Below the pieces are notes generated by a model. It ran no database searches. It had not been told where the DNA came from and saw only the letters and a program-made list of their open reading frames with translations. Both the position numbers and the translations under genes were made by a program. A stretch of 64,000 nt of DNA from Lentilactobacillus rapi DSM 19907 = JCM 15042 (GTDB taxonomy: Bacteria > Bacillota > Bacilli > Lactobacillales > Lactobacillaceae), in the NCBI RefSeq assembly GCF_001436255.1, contig NZ_AZEI01000003.1, positions 1 to 64,000 of the forward strand, in the 5' to 3' direction. Below, piece by piece: positions 57,207-64,000 of this stretch (position 1 is its first letter; each line of letters starts with the position of its first letter).

Positions 57207-57856
57207 TTAATTACTGGAAACGTGCTCCTTTTTTAAAACCTTTCGTGTTAAATTACGTAGTTTATCTTGGGTGGTAAAGTTCTCCGCCAACATCTCCGGA
57301 ATAATCTCTTTGATGACATAATGAACACAAGCCATGTCGCGATATTTCAGCATCGTTGAGAGACTTTCTTTGTACATTTCTGGATAAACTTCTTCCGGAT
57401 TGCCTTTTTGAATTTCCCAAACGATTCGTATAACAGGTCAACTTTATCAGCAACCGCCAAAATTTTTCCTTCAATGCTGGCATCCTTGCCTTCGGATAAC
57501 CGCCGACGATAAGCATCTTGGAACTTGGTTGGGATTTCATTCTCAATGAAATTTTCAGTCAGCTTATCGTCAACATCGGCCAACATACTTCGAAGAACGG
57601 GAGTTGCGTACTTAACAGGGGTTTTGATATCACCAATGAATCGTTCGGTATAATCATGGTTCAGTGCTTTTTCGTACAGTAGGCGCCAATCAATTTTTTT
57701 ACCGGCATTTTCTTCAACATCACCCAAAAATTGGGCGATTTCGGTTACTTTGAATGAGTGAGCGGCAACTGAATGCTGCTCAAATTTAAAATATCCCGGC
57801 GCTCGATTGATCAATTCCAATTCTGCCAAGCTCTCCAAATATTGATGCATCCCCAT
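57207..57856 (-). pseudogene. HD-domain phosphohydrolase (YfbR-like), frameshifted
   Basis: A gene of about 216 codons with one frameshift. The start is the ATG at 57854-57856 (MGMHQYLESLAELELI), nine bases after AAGGGAG. HD motifs follow: QHSVAAHSFKV (first His), LNHDYTERFIGDIKTP (H-D), and ADKVDLLYESF (final Asp). The frame breaks at 57416-57418 in a run of three G; adding one G restores GEIQKGNPEEVYPEMYKESL and a natural end NLTRKVLKKEHVSSN with a stop at 57207-57209. Relatives are 5'-nucleotidase-type HD hydrolases. Catalytic residues all lie before the break, so partial activity is possible. Could be a real mutation or a homopolymer error. Confidence 0.85.
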
Positions 57857-57893
57857 CTTCAACAACTCCCTTAATAATTTCTCTGGATATATC

Positions 57894-57924
57894 AAAGAGG
57901 CTGGAAGCAATCCAACCTCTTTAT
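57894..57924 (-). terminator. Terminator of trxB
   Basis: AAAGAGGTTGGA pairs with TCCAGCCTCTTT on the minus strand, about 60 bases after the trxB stop; the following T-run is short. Confidence 0.65.
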
Positions 57925-57982
57925 TCTCACTATTCATATTACATCAACCGCTATTAAAAGCGAATGATTTGGTTTGGTAAAA

Positions 57983-58927
57983 TTAAACTTGAGCTTTACT
58001 GCTTGAACGATGAGCCTCAATATACTTAAAGGCTTGTTGGCCGGCAATCCCGCCCTCACCGACAGCAGTTGCAATTTGGCGAAGTTCTTTTTCACGAACA
58101 TCTCCAATCGCATAGACACCAGGGATTGAAGTCTCCATTTGGTCATCAGTTTTAATCCAGCCATCGGCGTCGGTAATCTTCAAACTCTTGAAAGGTTCAG
58201 TCATTGGCAGTAAGCCAACGTAGATGAACACTCCTGACGTTTCAATGGTAGAATCTTCATCAGTCTGATTGTTATGAACCTTGACAGCAGTGACTTTTGT
58301 ATCATCACCAACCACCTCAGTCACGTTAGTGTTCCAAACAAAATCAATCTTGTCATTGGCAAATGCCCGATCCTGAATCACTTGCTGAGCACGCAATTGA
58401 CCACGGCGATGGATCACAGTGACATGATCAACGATCCCTGCAAGATAGGAAGCTTCTTCGATTGCAGAATCGCCACCACCCACAACAACGACGTGCTTAT
58501 TCTTAAAGAAGGCACCATCACATACGGCACAGTACGAAACACCCTTGCCGCCATATTCTTTTTCGCCAGGAATACCGAGTTTCTTGTACTCAGAGCCAGT
58601 CGCAATAATCACAACTTTAGCTTCCAATTCATCGCTCTCAGTTTTAATGACCTTGGTGTCACCATGGTCTTCAATTGACTGCACGGCACCATAAACATAT
58701 TCAGCCCCAAAATTGATCGAACTGTCATACATATTTTGCGCAAGGTCAGGTCCCATGATTGATTTAAAGCCGGGATAGTTTTCGATTGAAGCAGTATTGT
58801 TCATTTGGCCACCGTAAATCCCACGATCAATCATCGCAACGGATAGATTAGCCCGGGATGCATAGAGGGCAGCCGTCATACCACCGGGGCCGGCGCCGAT
58901 AATAACGACATCATATTGTTTTGCCAT
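57983..58927 (-). CDS. trxB: Thioredoxin reductase
   Basis: Flavoprotein that reduces thioredoxin with NADPH. 314 residues: FAD site IIGAGPGGMTAALYASRA (~10), redox pair CAVCDG (~135-138), NADPH fold VVVGGGDSAIEEASYL (~150), and C-terminal YAIGDVREKELRQIATAVGEG (~275). ATG after AAGGAGG. Lies downstream of galU with a 74-base gap. Confidence 0.97.
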   Translation of the reverse strand: MAKQYDVVIIGAGPGGMTAALYASRANLSVAMIDRGIYGGQMNNTASIENYPGFKSIMGPDLAQNMYDSSINFGAEYVYGAVQSIEDHGDTKVIKTESDELEAKVVIIATGSEYKKLGIPGEKEYGGKGVSYCAVCDGAFFKNKHVVVVGGGDSAIEEASYLAGIVDHVTVIHRRGQLRAQQVIQDRAFANDKIDFVWNTNVTEVVGDDTKVTAVKVHNNQTDEDSTIETSGVFIYVGLLPMTEPFKSLKITDADGWIKTDDQMETSIPGVYAIGDVREKELRQIATAVGEGGIAGQQAFKYIEAHRSSSKAQV

Positions 58928-59001
58928 TTAAATCCTCCTTTGTTGAAACATTGATACTCACGAAGTTAAAGTTACTATGAATTAGTAAGTCTGTCCAGCA
59001 A

Positions 59002-59904
59002 TTAGCTCTTACTTGGCTTATCTTCGTCAGCAAGTTGTTTACCAAGATCTTTGAGATAAGCTCGCAAGCCATCCGCAATTTCCGGATGCCTGAGGCCAAA
59101 GATAATGTTGGTTTTGAGCCAACTTAATTTGTTACCCGTGTCAAAGCGGCTACCCATAAATTCATGAGCAAAAACCCGCTGTGTCTGGTTCAATTCATCA
59201 ATTGCTGAGGTCAGTTGGATTTCACCAGAGTCATCTGGTTTGGCGTGTTCCAAAATCCCAAAAATTTCAGGGGTCAGCAAGTACCGGCCAATGATGGCCA
59301 AGTCACTTGGGGCCTTTTCTGGAGATGGCTTTTCAACGAATTTCTTAACGTTAAATAATCCTGGCCGAACTTCTTCAGACGGATCAATCACCCCATATTT
59401 TGAAATATCTTTATGGGCAACCCGCTTAACTGCCAAAGTGGAAGCCCCGGTCTCTTGGAAACTGTTCATGAGCTGCTTTGTCAATGGGACTTTGTCTTCC
59501 ATCACATCATCACCCAGCATGACCACAAACGGCTCATTGCTGATGAAGCTGCGGGCAGTGTAAATGGCATCCCCTAATCCTCTTGGATGAGACTGGCGGA
59601 TGAAGTAAATATTCATATCGTTAGTCTTGCGAATAGTCTCCAAAATTTGGTTCTTATGGCGTTCTTCCAAATTCATTTCCAATTCGGGGTTGGAGTCAAA
59701 ATGGTCTTCAATTGACCGTTTCCCTTTGCCAATCACGATGACAATATCTTTAATGCCTGATTTTTTGGCTTCCTCAACAATAAATTGAATGGTTGGGGTG
59801 TCCACAATTGGTAACATTTCTTTTGGTAGCGCCTTGGTTTCAGGTAAAAAACGGGTTCCAAGTCCTGCTGCCGGAATGACTGCTTTGGTTACTTTTCTCT
59901 GCAT
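59002..59904 (-). CDS. galU: UTP-glucose-1-phosphate uridylyltransferase
   Basis: Makes UDP-glucose for glycolipids, teichoic acid decoration and galactose use. 300 residues with [20 protein letters not shown] (~10), [10 protein letters not shown] (~108), [20 protein letters not shown] (~165) and [12 protein letters not shown] (~200). ATG at 59902-59904 after GGAAAGTGAG. Part of the hprK-lgt-gpsA-galU-trxB run. Confidence 0.97.
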   Translation of the reverse strand: MQRKVTKAVIPAAGLGTRFLPETKALPKEMLPIVDTPTIQFIVEEAKKSGIKDIVIVIGKGKRSIEDHFDSNPELEMNLEERHKNQILETIRKTNDMNIYFIRQSHPRGLGDAIYTARSFISNEPFVVMLGDDVMEDKVPLTKQLMNSFQETGASTLAVKRVAHKDISKYGVIDPSEEVRPGLFNVKKFVEKPSPEKAPSDLAIIGRYLLTPEIFGILEHAKPDDSGEIQLTSAIDELNQTQRVFAHEFMGSRFDTGNKLSWLKTNIIFGLRHPEIADGLRAYLKDLGKQLADEDKPSKS

Positions 59905-59937
59905 TTTGTCTGTCTCACTTTCCTTACCAATCAAAAA

Positions 59938-60954
59938 CTATTCGATTTCTGAACGCCCTTCACGGGTCATTAACTGGTTAATGGTTTCTTTGATATCAGC
60001 ACCATCGTATAACACATGGTAGATAGCACTTGTGATTGGCATGTCAACGCCCCGTTGCTTAGATAGTTCATAAGCAGCTCGGGTTGTGGCAATTCCTTCA
60101 ATCACCATGCCCATGTTCTTAACTACTTCGTCAAGGGACTTACCTTGACCCAGTTCATTACCAGCCCGCCAATTTCGTGAATTACGACTGGTAGCCGTCA
60201 CAATAATATCACCAACTCCGGATAGCCCAATGAAGGTCAATGGATTGGCTCCAAACGAAGTCCCAAGACGAGAAATTTCTGCCAAGCCTCGAGTCATCAG
60301 AGCCGCTTTGGCATTATCTTTATAACCGAGGCCATATAAGGCACCAGCGCCCAGCGCGATAATGTTCTTCAATGCAGCGCCGGTTTCAACACCGATTACG
60401 TCATCACTTGTGTAAATTCGGAAGTAATTGTTCATGAACAATCCCTGAATATCTTTAGCTGCCTTTTGATCATCACTGGCAACGGTCACTAAGGTGATGT
60501 CTTTTCTCACAACATCTTCAGCTTGACTTGGTCCTGAAATGACAGAAATTGATTTGCGATTTTTAGGGTCAATTTCTTGTGAAAGAACTTGTGATAATCG
60601 CAGATAGGTTTTCTCTTCAATCCCCTTAGAGGCATGAATGATGTTCACGTGTTGATCCCGATCGGCCAAAATTTTGGCAACCTGTTTGGCTACTGATCGG
60701 GTGACCTGAGTCGGCACAACAAACAGTATGTAATCAACCCCGTCAATTGCTTCTGCCAAATCGTTGTAAGCAATAATGGAATCAGAAAAGGTGAAGTCTT
60801 TAATATACTTGGAATTTGTGTGATCTGTGTTGAATTCCTTAACCTGATCAGGATTATACGACCATAGTTTGACATCCGAGCCATTTTCATCCAACAAGCT
60901 GGCCAACACGCTGCCCCATGATCCGGCACCGAGTACTGCAATTTTTTTAGACAT
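59938..60954 (-). CDS. gpsA: NAD(P)H-dependent glycerol-3-phosphate dehydrogenase
   Basis: Reduces dihydroxyacetone phosphate to sn-glycerol-3-phosphate for phospholipids and teichoic acids. 338 residues: [15 protein letters not shown] (~6), [11 protein letters not shown] (~143), catalytic Lys in [13 protein letters not shown] (~195) and [19 protein letters not shown] (~247). Its ATG overlaps the end of lgt by eight bases. Confidence 0.97.
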   Translation of the reverse strand: MSKKIAVLGAGSWGSVLASLLDENGSDVKLWSYNPDQVKEFNTDHTNSKYIKDFTFSDSIIAYNDLAEAIDGVDYILFVVPTQVTRSVAKQVAKILADRDQHVNIIHASKGIEEKTYLRLSQVLSQEIDPKNRKSISVISGPSQAEDVVRKDITLVTVASDDQKAAKDIQGLFMNNYFRIYTSDDVIGVETGAALKNIIALGAGALYGLGYKDNAKAALMTRGLAEISRLGTSFGANPLTFIGLSGVGDIIVTATSRNSRNWRAGNELGQGKSLDEVVKNMGMVIEGIATTRAAYELSKQRGVDMPITSAIYHVLYDGADIKETINQLMTREGRSEIE

Positions 60955-61810
60955 TATTTTTCTCCTTTATTGGCATTGTTTTACTTCTGAGGTTTGTCCC
61001 ATCTAAATACCAAGGATTCACCTGATTTCTCCGGCGATAAATAATTAACGCAATTGCCCCGAAGAAAAGAATAATTGATAAAATTTGTGACACCCGCAAA
61101 TTAAACAGCATCAAGCTATCCGTCCGCATTCCTTCGACGAAGAACCTACCGAACGAATACCACATGACGTAGGTAAGAAAAACCTCTCCTTGTTTGAACA
61201 AATGAGGATTGTGCCGCAACGTCATCAAAACGCAAAATCCCAGCAGGCTCCAAATTGATTCATATAAAAAGGTTGGCTGACGGTACGCACCTCCAATATT
61301 CATCTGAGTAATAATGAAGTCTGGTAGATGTAATGCCTGCAAATAATGCAGGGTGGTCACCTTTCCGAACGCTTCTTGATTCATAAAATTGCCCCAGCGA
61401 CCAATTGATTGCGCCAGAATCACGGTTGGAGCGGCAACATCAAGCATCAGCCAAACTGGAATAAAACGCTTGCGACAAAACCAGATAACGACAATCATCG
61501 CTCCAATCAGCGAGCCATAAATGGCAATTCCACCATCCCAGATCTTGATAATTTCACCGGGATTGGCTTGGTAATACGGCCACTGAAAGATGACGTAATA
61601 TAACCTGGCACAGATCAAGGCAGCCGGCAGCGCCCATAAAATCATATCATAAATATCATCGGGATTAATTCCACGTTTTTTACCCTCGGTAACGGCGAGG
61701 TAAACCGCTAAAATGACACCACTGGCAATAATAATTCCATACCAGTGGACTTTAATTGGCCCTAAATTAAAAGCAATTGGGTTGAGAGCCAAAGCCTTAA
61801 AATTCAACAC
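60947..61810 (-). CDS. lgt: Prolipoprotein diacylglyceryl transferase
   Basis: Adds diacylglycerol to the lipobox cysteine of lipoproteins. 287 residues with about seven helices; key parts are [14 protein letters not shown] (~22), [12 protein letters not shown] (~95) and the Lgt signature [14 protein letters not shown] (~135). Family motif [19 protein letters not shown] (~235) follows. GTG start nine bases after GGGAG. Confidence 0.96.
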   Translation of the reverse strand: MLNFKALALNPIAFNLGPIKVHWYGIIIASGVILAVYLAVTEGKKRGINPDDIYDMILWALPAALICARLYYVIFQWPYYQANPGEIIKIWDGGIAIYGSLIGAMIVVIWFCRKRFIPVWLMLDVAAPTVILAQSIGRWGNFMNQEAFGKVTTLHYLQALHLPDFIITQMNIGGAYRQPTFLYESIWSLLGFCVLMTLRHNPHLFKQGEVFLTYVMWYSFGRFFVEGMRTDSLMLFNLRVSQILSIILFFGAIALIIYRRRNQVNPWYLDGTNLRSKTMPIKEKNNV

Positions 61811-61815
61811 TACAT

Positions 61816-62844
61816 CTATCTCCCACTATCGTCGCTTTTTTTTGGATCTTCGCCAATCAGGTCTTTATTCTTTTCGGCAAGATTTTTTTCTTCTTTTTTA
61901 TGCGTGGCGTCAGCCTTGCTGTTGACTTTGATCAAGTTATTCAAATTGCGATCAAAGGTTTCAGTGGCATCATAGCCCATGCTTTGCGCTCTAAAGTTCA
62001 TTGCCGCCGCTTCAATAATGATTGCAAGATTTCGACCAGTTCGAACAGGAATTGTAATCTTGGGCACGTCAACGTCAAAAATATGAACGTTTTGGGTTCC
62101 ATTACCTAAGCGATCAAACTTTGCTTCCTTAGAGTAATTCGCCAAGTGAATGATCAACGAAACATTGGTCTGACTTCTAACCGCACCGGTTCCAAACAGG
62201 GTCATGACATCGATAATCCCAATCCCACGAATTTCAAGCAAATGCCGCAGAATGGCCGGCGCAGTTCCAACCAAGGTCTGTTCATTTTGCTGGTACACTT
62301 CAACTCGGTCATCGGCGATCAAACGATGTCCTCGTTTCACCAGCTCCAAGGCAGTTTCACTCTTACCAATCCCGCTGTCTCCAGTGATCATGATTCCTAA
62401 TCCGTAAACGTCCACGAGAACGCCATGGATCGACTTACGTTCCGCCAACTTATCTTCCAAATAGTTGGTCATGTTACTCAAAACCCGAGAAGTCGTCAAT
62501 TTGGAACCTAAGACTGGAATATGCTCTTTCTTAGCAGCTTCTAGTAATTCTTCAGGTGGATCCAATTGAGTCGACACAACAAATGCCGGGGTCTGTGGTT
62601 GACACATCTGCTGCATGACATCCAGCAGCGCTTCATGAGTCATCCCTTTTGAGTAAGAGATTTCAGTAATTCCAAGTAATTGAATTCGTTTTGCAGGATA
62701 ATAATTAAAAAATCCGGTTAATTCCAAGCCTGGTCGAGAAATATCACTCGTTGAGATCGTTCGCTCATCCAAATATTCCTTGCCATAGTACACATCCAGC
62801 CTGGCATTTTCAACCAAATCGGCAACGCTCACACTATCGGCCAA
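61816..62844 (-). CDS. hprK: HPr kinase/phosphorylase
   Basis: Phosphorylates HPr at Ser-46 in response to glycolytic intermediates, thereby activating CcpA; reverses it with phosphate. 342 residues: N-terminal sensing domain (~1-130), then Walker [20 protein letters not shown] (~155), DDRVEV (~178), the signature [11 protein letters not shown] (~203) and [20 protein letters not shown] (~265). The C-terminal ~30 residues are a charged Lys/Asp/Glu extension. TTG start at 62842-62844 after AAGGAG. Presence fits the cre-like site at 13977. Confidence 0.96.
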   Translation of the reverse strand: MADSVSVADLVENARLDVYYGKEYLDERTISTSDISRPGLELTGFFNYYPAKRIQLLGITEISYSKGMTHEALLDVMQQMCQPQTPAFVVSTQLDPPEELLEAAKKEHIPVLGSKLTTSRVLSNMTNYLEDKLAERKSIHGVLVDVYGLGIMITGDSGIGKSETALELVKRGHRLIADDRVEVYQQNEQTLVGTAPAILRHLLEIRGIGIIDVMTLFGTGAVRSQTNVSLIIHLANYSKEAKFDRLGNGTQNVHIFDVDVPKITIPVRTGRNLAIIIEAAAMNFRAQSMGYDATETFDRNLNNLIKVNSKADATHKKEEKNLAEKNKDLIGEDPKKSDDSGR

Positions 62845-62899
62845 ATTTATCACTCCTTAATAATCACTATAATTTTAGCACGTAGACGCCATTTAGTCT

Positions 62900-63247
62900 T
62901 TAAGGCCGGCGAAAATATTGGGCAATAATGGTGCTGATCAAAGACATCAGGATTGCCACCAGCATTGCCATCCAAAATGACGAAAACCGAAAGCCGGCAC
63001 CAACAATTGCCGAGGTCATTTCCAACATCAAACCATTGATCACGATGGAAAACAGTCCCAGGGTTAAAAAGTTAATTGGAAGTGACAAAATGGTAATAAT
63101 TGGCCTTACCACCCAATTTAAGACTGCCAGGACAAGCGCGGCGATGACTGCTATCCCAACACTGGTAACATAAAAGTTAGCCGGAAAAAAACCACTCAAG
63201 GCGACAAACACTAATGTGTCTACCAAAACCGTTGTTAAAAATCTCAC
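62900..63247 (-). CDS. Phage holin family/YvlD-like membrane protein
   Basis: A 115-residue membrane protein with four helices (residues ~6-25, 30-50, 57-75, 85-112). It matches the YvlD/'phage holin family' (PF04020) by the WVVRPIITILSLPINFLTLGLF block (~43-64). Despite the name it is not part of a phage. GTG at 63245-63247 with GAGG six bases before; directly follows pspC, as in envelope-stress loci of the yvlABCD kind. Confidence 0.88.
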   Translation of the reverse strand: MRFLTTVLVDTLVFVALSGFFPANFYVTSVGIAVIAALVLAVLNWVVRPIITILSLPINFLTLGLFSIVINGLMLEMTSAIVGAGFRFSSFWMAMLVAILMSLISTIIAQYFRRP

Positions 63248-63249
63248 TG

Positions 63250-63573
63250 TCAACCTCTTTTCTGATGATCGTCAACATTTTTCTCTTCAACATCATGGAT
63301 TACTTTTCGTGATTTGCGGGAGGTTCCATTAGTCGACACACCAGACTGAAACTGATTCATGAACGAGTTGCCGGTTCCATCGCTCGGGATAATCGCAATC
63401 ATGACAATGTACGACAAGATTGTCAGCAGGTTGATGCCTGGTGTAAAAGCTAACACAATAAATAAAATTCTAACCAAGCTTGAGTTCCAGCCAAAATATT
63501 CCGAAATTCCGCCGAGCACACCCGAAATGACTCGGTCTGTTGATGAGCGGGTTAATTTTTTACCTGTCTTCAT
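63250..63573 (-). CDS. PspC-domain envelope stress protein
   Basis: A 107-residue protein with the PspC domain at residues 3-60: LTRSSTDRVISGVLGGISEYFGW, then a membrane helix VRILFIVLAFTPGINLLTILSYI-like to ~55. The C-terminal ~45 residues are polar and charged (EEKNVDDHQKRG). PspC proteins sense or respond to membrane damage. ATG at 63571-63573 after GGAGG. Followed at once by the YvlD-like gene. Confidence 0.93.
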   Translation of the reverse strand: MKTGKKLTRSSTDRVISGVLGGISEYFGWNSSLVRILFIVLAFTPGINLLTILSYIVMIAIIPSDGTGNSFMNQFQSGVSTNGTSRKSRKVIHDVEEKNVDDHQKRG

Positions 63574-63612
63574 AAGGATACCTCCAGTCAAATAATTCTA
63601 ACTTAAGACTAT

Positions 63613-63650
63613 CTAAAAAAGGCACTGCAATCAAGTCTGCAGTGCAAAAA
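63613..63650 (-). terminator. Terminator after phoU
   Basis: GCACTGCA is exactly mirrored by TGCAGTGC around an 8-base loop with TTTTTT after it on the minus strand. Confidence 0.88.
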
Positions 63651-63660
63651 ACAACCATTC

Positions 63661-64000
63661 TTAATTTAATTCAATAATTTTACCAGTTGCCAGATAAACC
63701 GTCCACTCGCAAATGTTTGTACTATAATCGCTGATTCGACCAAGGTCTTTAGCGACGTTTAAGTAAATGATCGCCGAATTCACAATATCAGGGTGCTTGG
63801 CCATTGCTTGATAGCTGGGAGCAGCGATATCGTTATACAATTGATCAATCTTTTTATCAAACAATTGAGCAGTCTGCTTGGCCTTCTTTTCGTCGGCCTC
63901 GCCATATGAATCTATCGACTCGTTGTATTGCTGGCTGACTTCTTTGGTCATCGTTGCAATAATTGATTCAACCTCAGGGATCCGTTCCTCGCCCTTAATA
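63661..64000 (-). CDS. phoU: Phosphate signalling protein PhoU (3' part)
   Basis: The open frame continues through the right edge of the window, so the N-terminal part lies outside. The visible ~112 residues are helical: KGEERIPEVESIIATMTKEV, DEKKAKQTAQLFDKKIDQLY, and HPDIVNSAIIYLNVAKDLGRISDYSTNICEW, the last holding the PhoU E/D-R-x-x-D-x-x-x-N-I-x-E metal motif in the second repeat. PhoU modulates phosphate uptake by the Pst transporter and PhoR signalling. pstB usually precedes it, presumably beyond the edge. Confidence 0.93.
   Translation of the reverse strand, partial: IKGEERIPEVESIIATMTKEVSQQYNESIDSYGEADEKKAKQTAQLFDKKIDQLYNDIAAPSYQAMAKHPDIVNSAIIYLNVAKDLGRISDYSTNICEWTVYLATGKIIELN

Noticed and set aside
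57262-57546. 94-residue minus-strand frame in the HD gene
   Set aside because: It is not the continuation of the HD protein. The other frame gives the family-like end EVYPEMYKESLSTM.
58274-58678. 134-residue plus-strand frame inside trxB
   Set aside because: Antisense shadow; trxB motifs are intact on the other strand and no start signal is present.
62900-63247. 'Phage holin' annotation as a sign of prophage
   Set aside because: The protein is the YvlD-like membrane family in a pspC-hprK context; no phage genes are near.

Overview
The window is low-to-moderate GC Firmicute chromosome, almost certainly from a member of the Lactobacillaceae. Marks of this are the SMK (SAM-III) riboswitch on metK, the CtsR box on clpP, the gene orders secG-est-rnr-smpB, ung-pta-tsaE, uvrB-uvrA-rapZ-yvcK-whiA and phoU-pspC-hprK-lgt-gpsA-galU-trxB, GW-like wall hydrolases and an LPXTG/MucBP adhesin. 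A glycolytic gap-pgk-tpiA-eno run without cggR just upstream would fit a heterofermentative lactobacillus such as Lentilactobacillus; that genus is a guess from general resemblance, not a computed assignment.

Layout. 1-9.6 kb: a truncated MFS exporter at the left edge, metK with its riboswitch, two unknown plus-strand genes, corA, a T-box-controlled amino acid permease, a nicotinamidase-like hydrolase, and an envelope-stress operon (GlsB-like, AmaP, DUF2273, two Asp23/Gls24 proteins). 9.7-17.6 kb is an envelope region: marR, licD, a DUF960 gene, an amidase, two identical tRNA-Asn genes, a candidate small RNA, orphan tagH and two GH73 glucosaminidases. 17.9-23.1 kb holds glmS, glmM, cdaR and cdaA, which link amino-sugar supply to c-di-AMP. 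23-35.5 kb carries a DUF1361 protein, a CPA1 antiporter, murB, a DnaQ-like exonuclease, GNAT-tsaE-pta-ung, a possible LURP-one-like protein, and smpB-rnr-est-secG. 35.5-43.7 kb carries a ClC channel, an LPXTG protein with a hairpin over its ribosome site, and eno, tpiA, pgk, gap. 43.9-49 kb is an accessory stretch: tRNA-Arg, a frameshifted MFS gene, GNAT, VOC, clpP and a zinc alcohol dehydrogenase. 49-64 kb is housekeeping: whiA, yvcK, rapZ, uvrA, uvrB, a frameshifted HD-domain gene, trxB, galU, gpsA, lgt, hprK, a YvlD-like protein, pspC and the 3' part of phoU.

How it fits together. Most of the window serves cell-envelope construction and its control: precursor supply (glmM/glmS/murB/galU), teichoic acid export and decoration (tagH, licD), wall turnover (three hydrolases), stress sensing (Asp23 operon, PspC, MarR) and carbon regulation (hprK, yvcK/rapZ).

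The observations most worth checking are a candidate CcpA-controlled ~76-nt small RNA at about 13881-13956 with a pyrimidine-rich unpaired stretch; an 11-bp tandem repeat resembling a WalR box before a GH73 gene; a possible AUU start codon on the neighbouring GH73 gene; two palindromes over the amidase promoter region; a hairpin that captures the Shine-Dalgarno of the LPXTG gene; and two single-base frameshifts. I found no CRISPR array, no complete insertion sequence, no prophage and no rRNA. I do not see a clearly new multi-gene defence or biosynthetic system; the novelty here is mainly regulatory.
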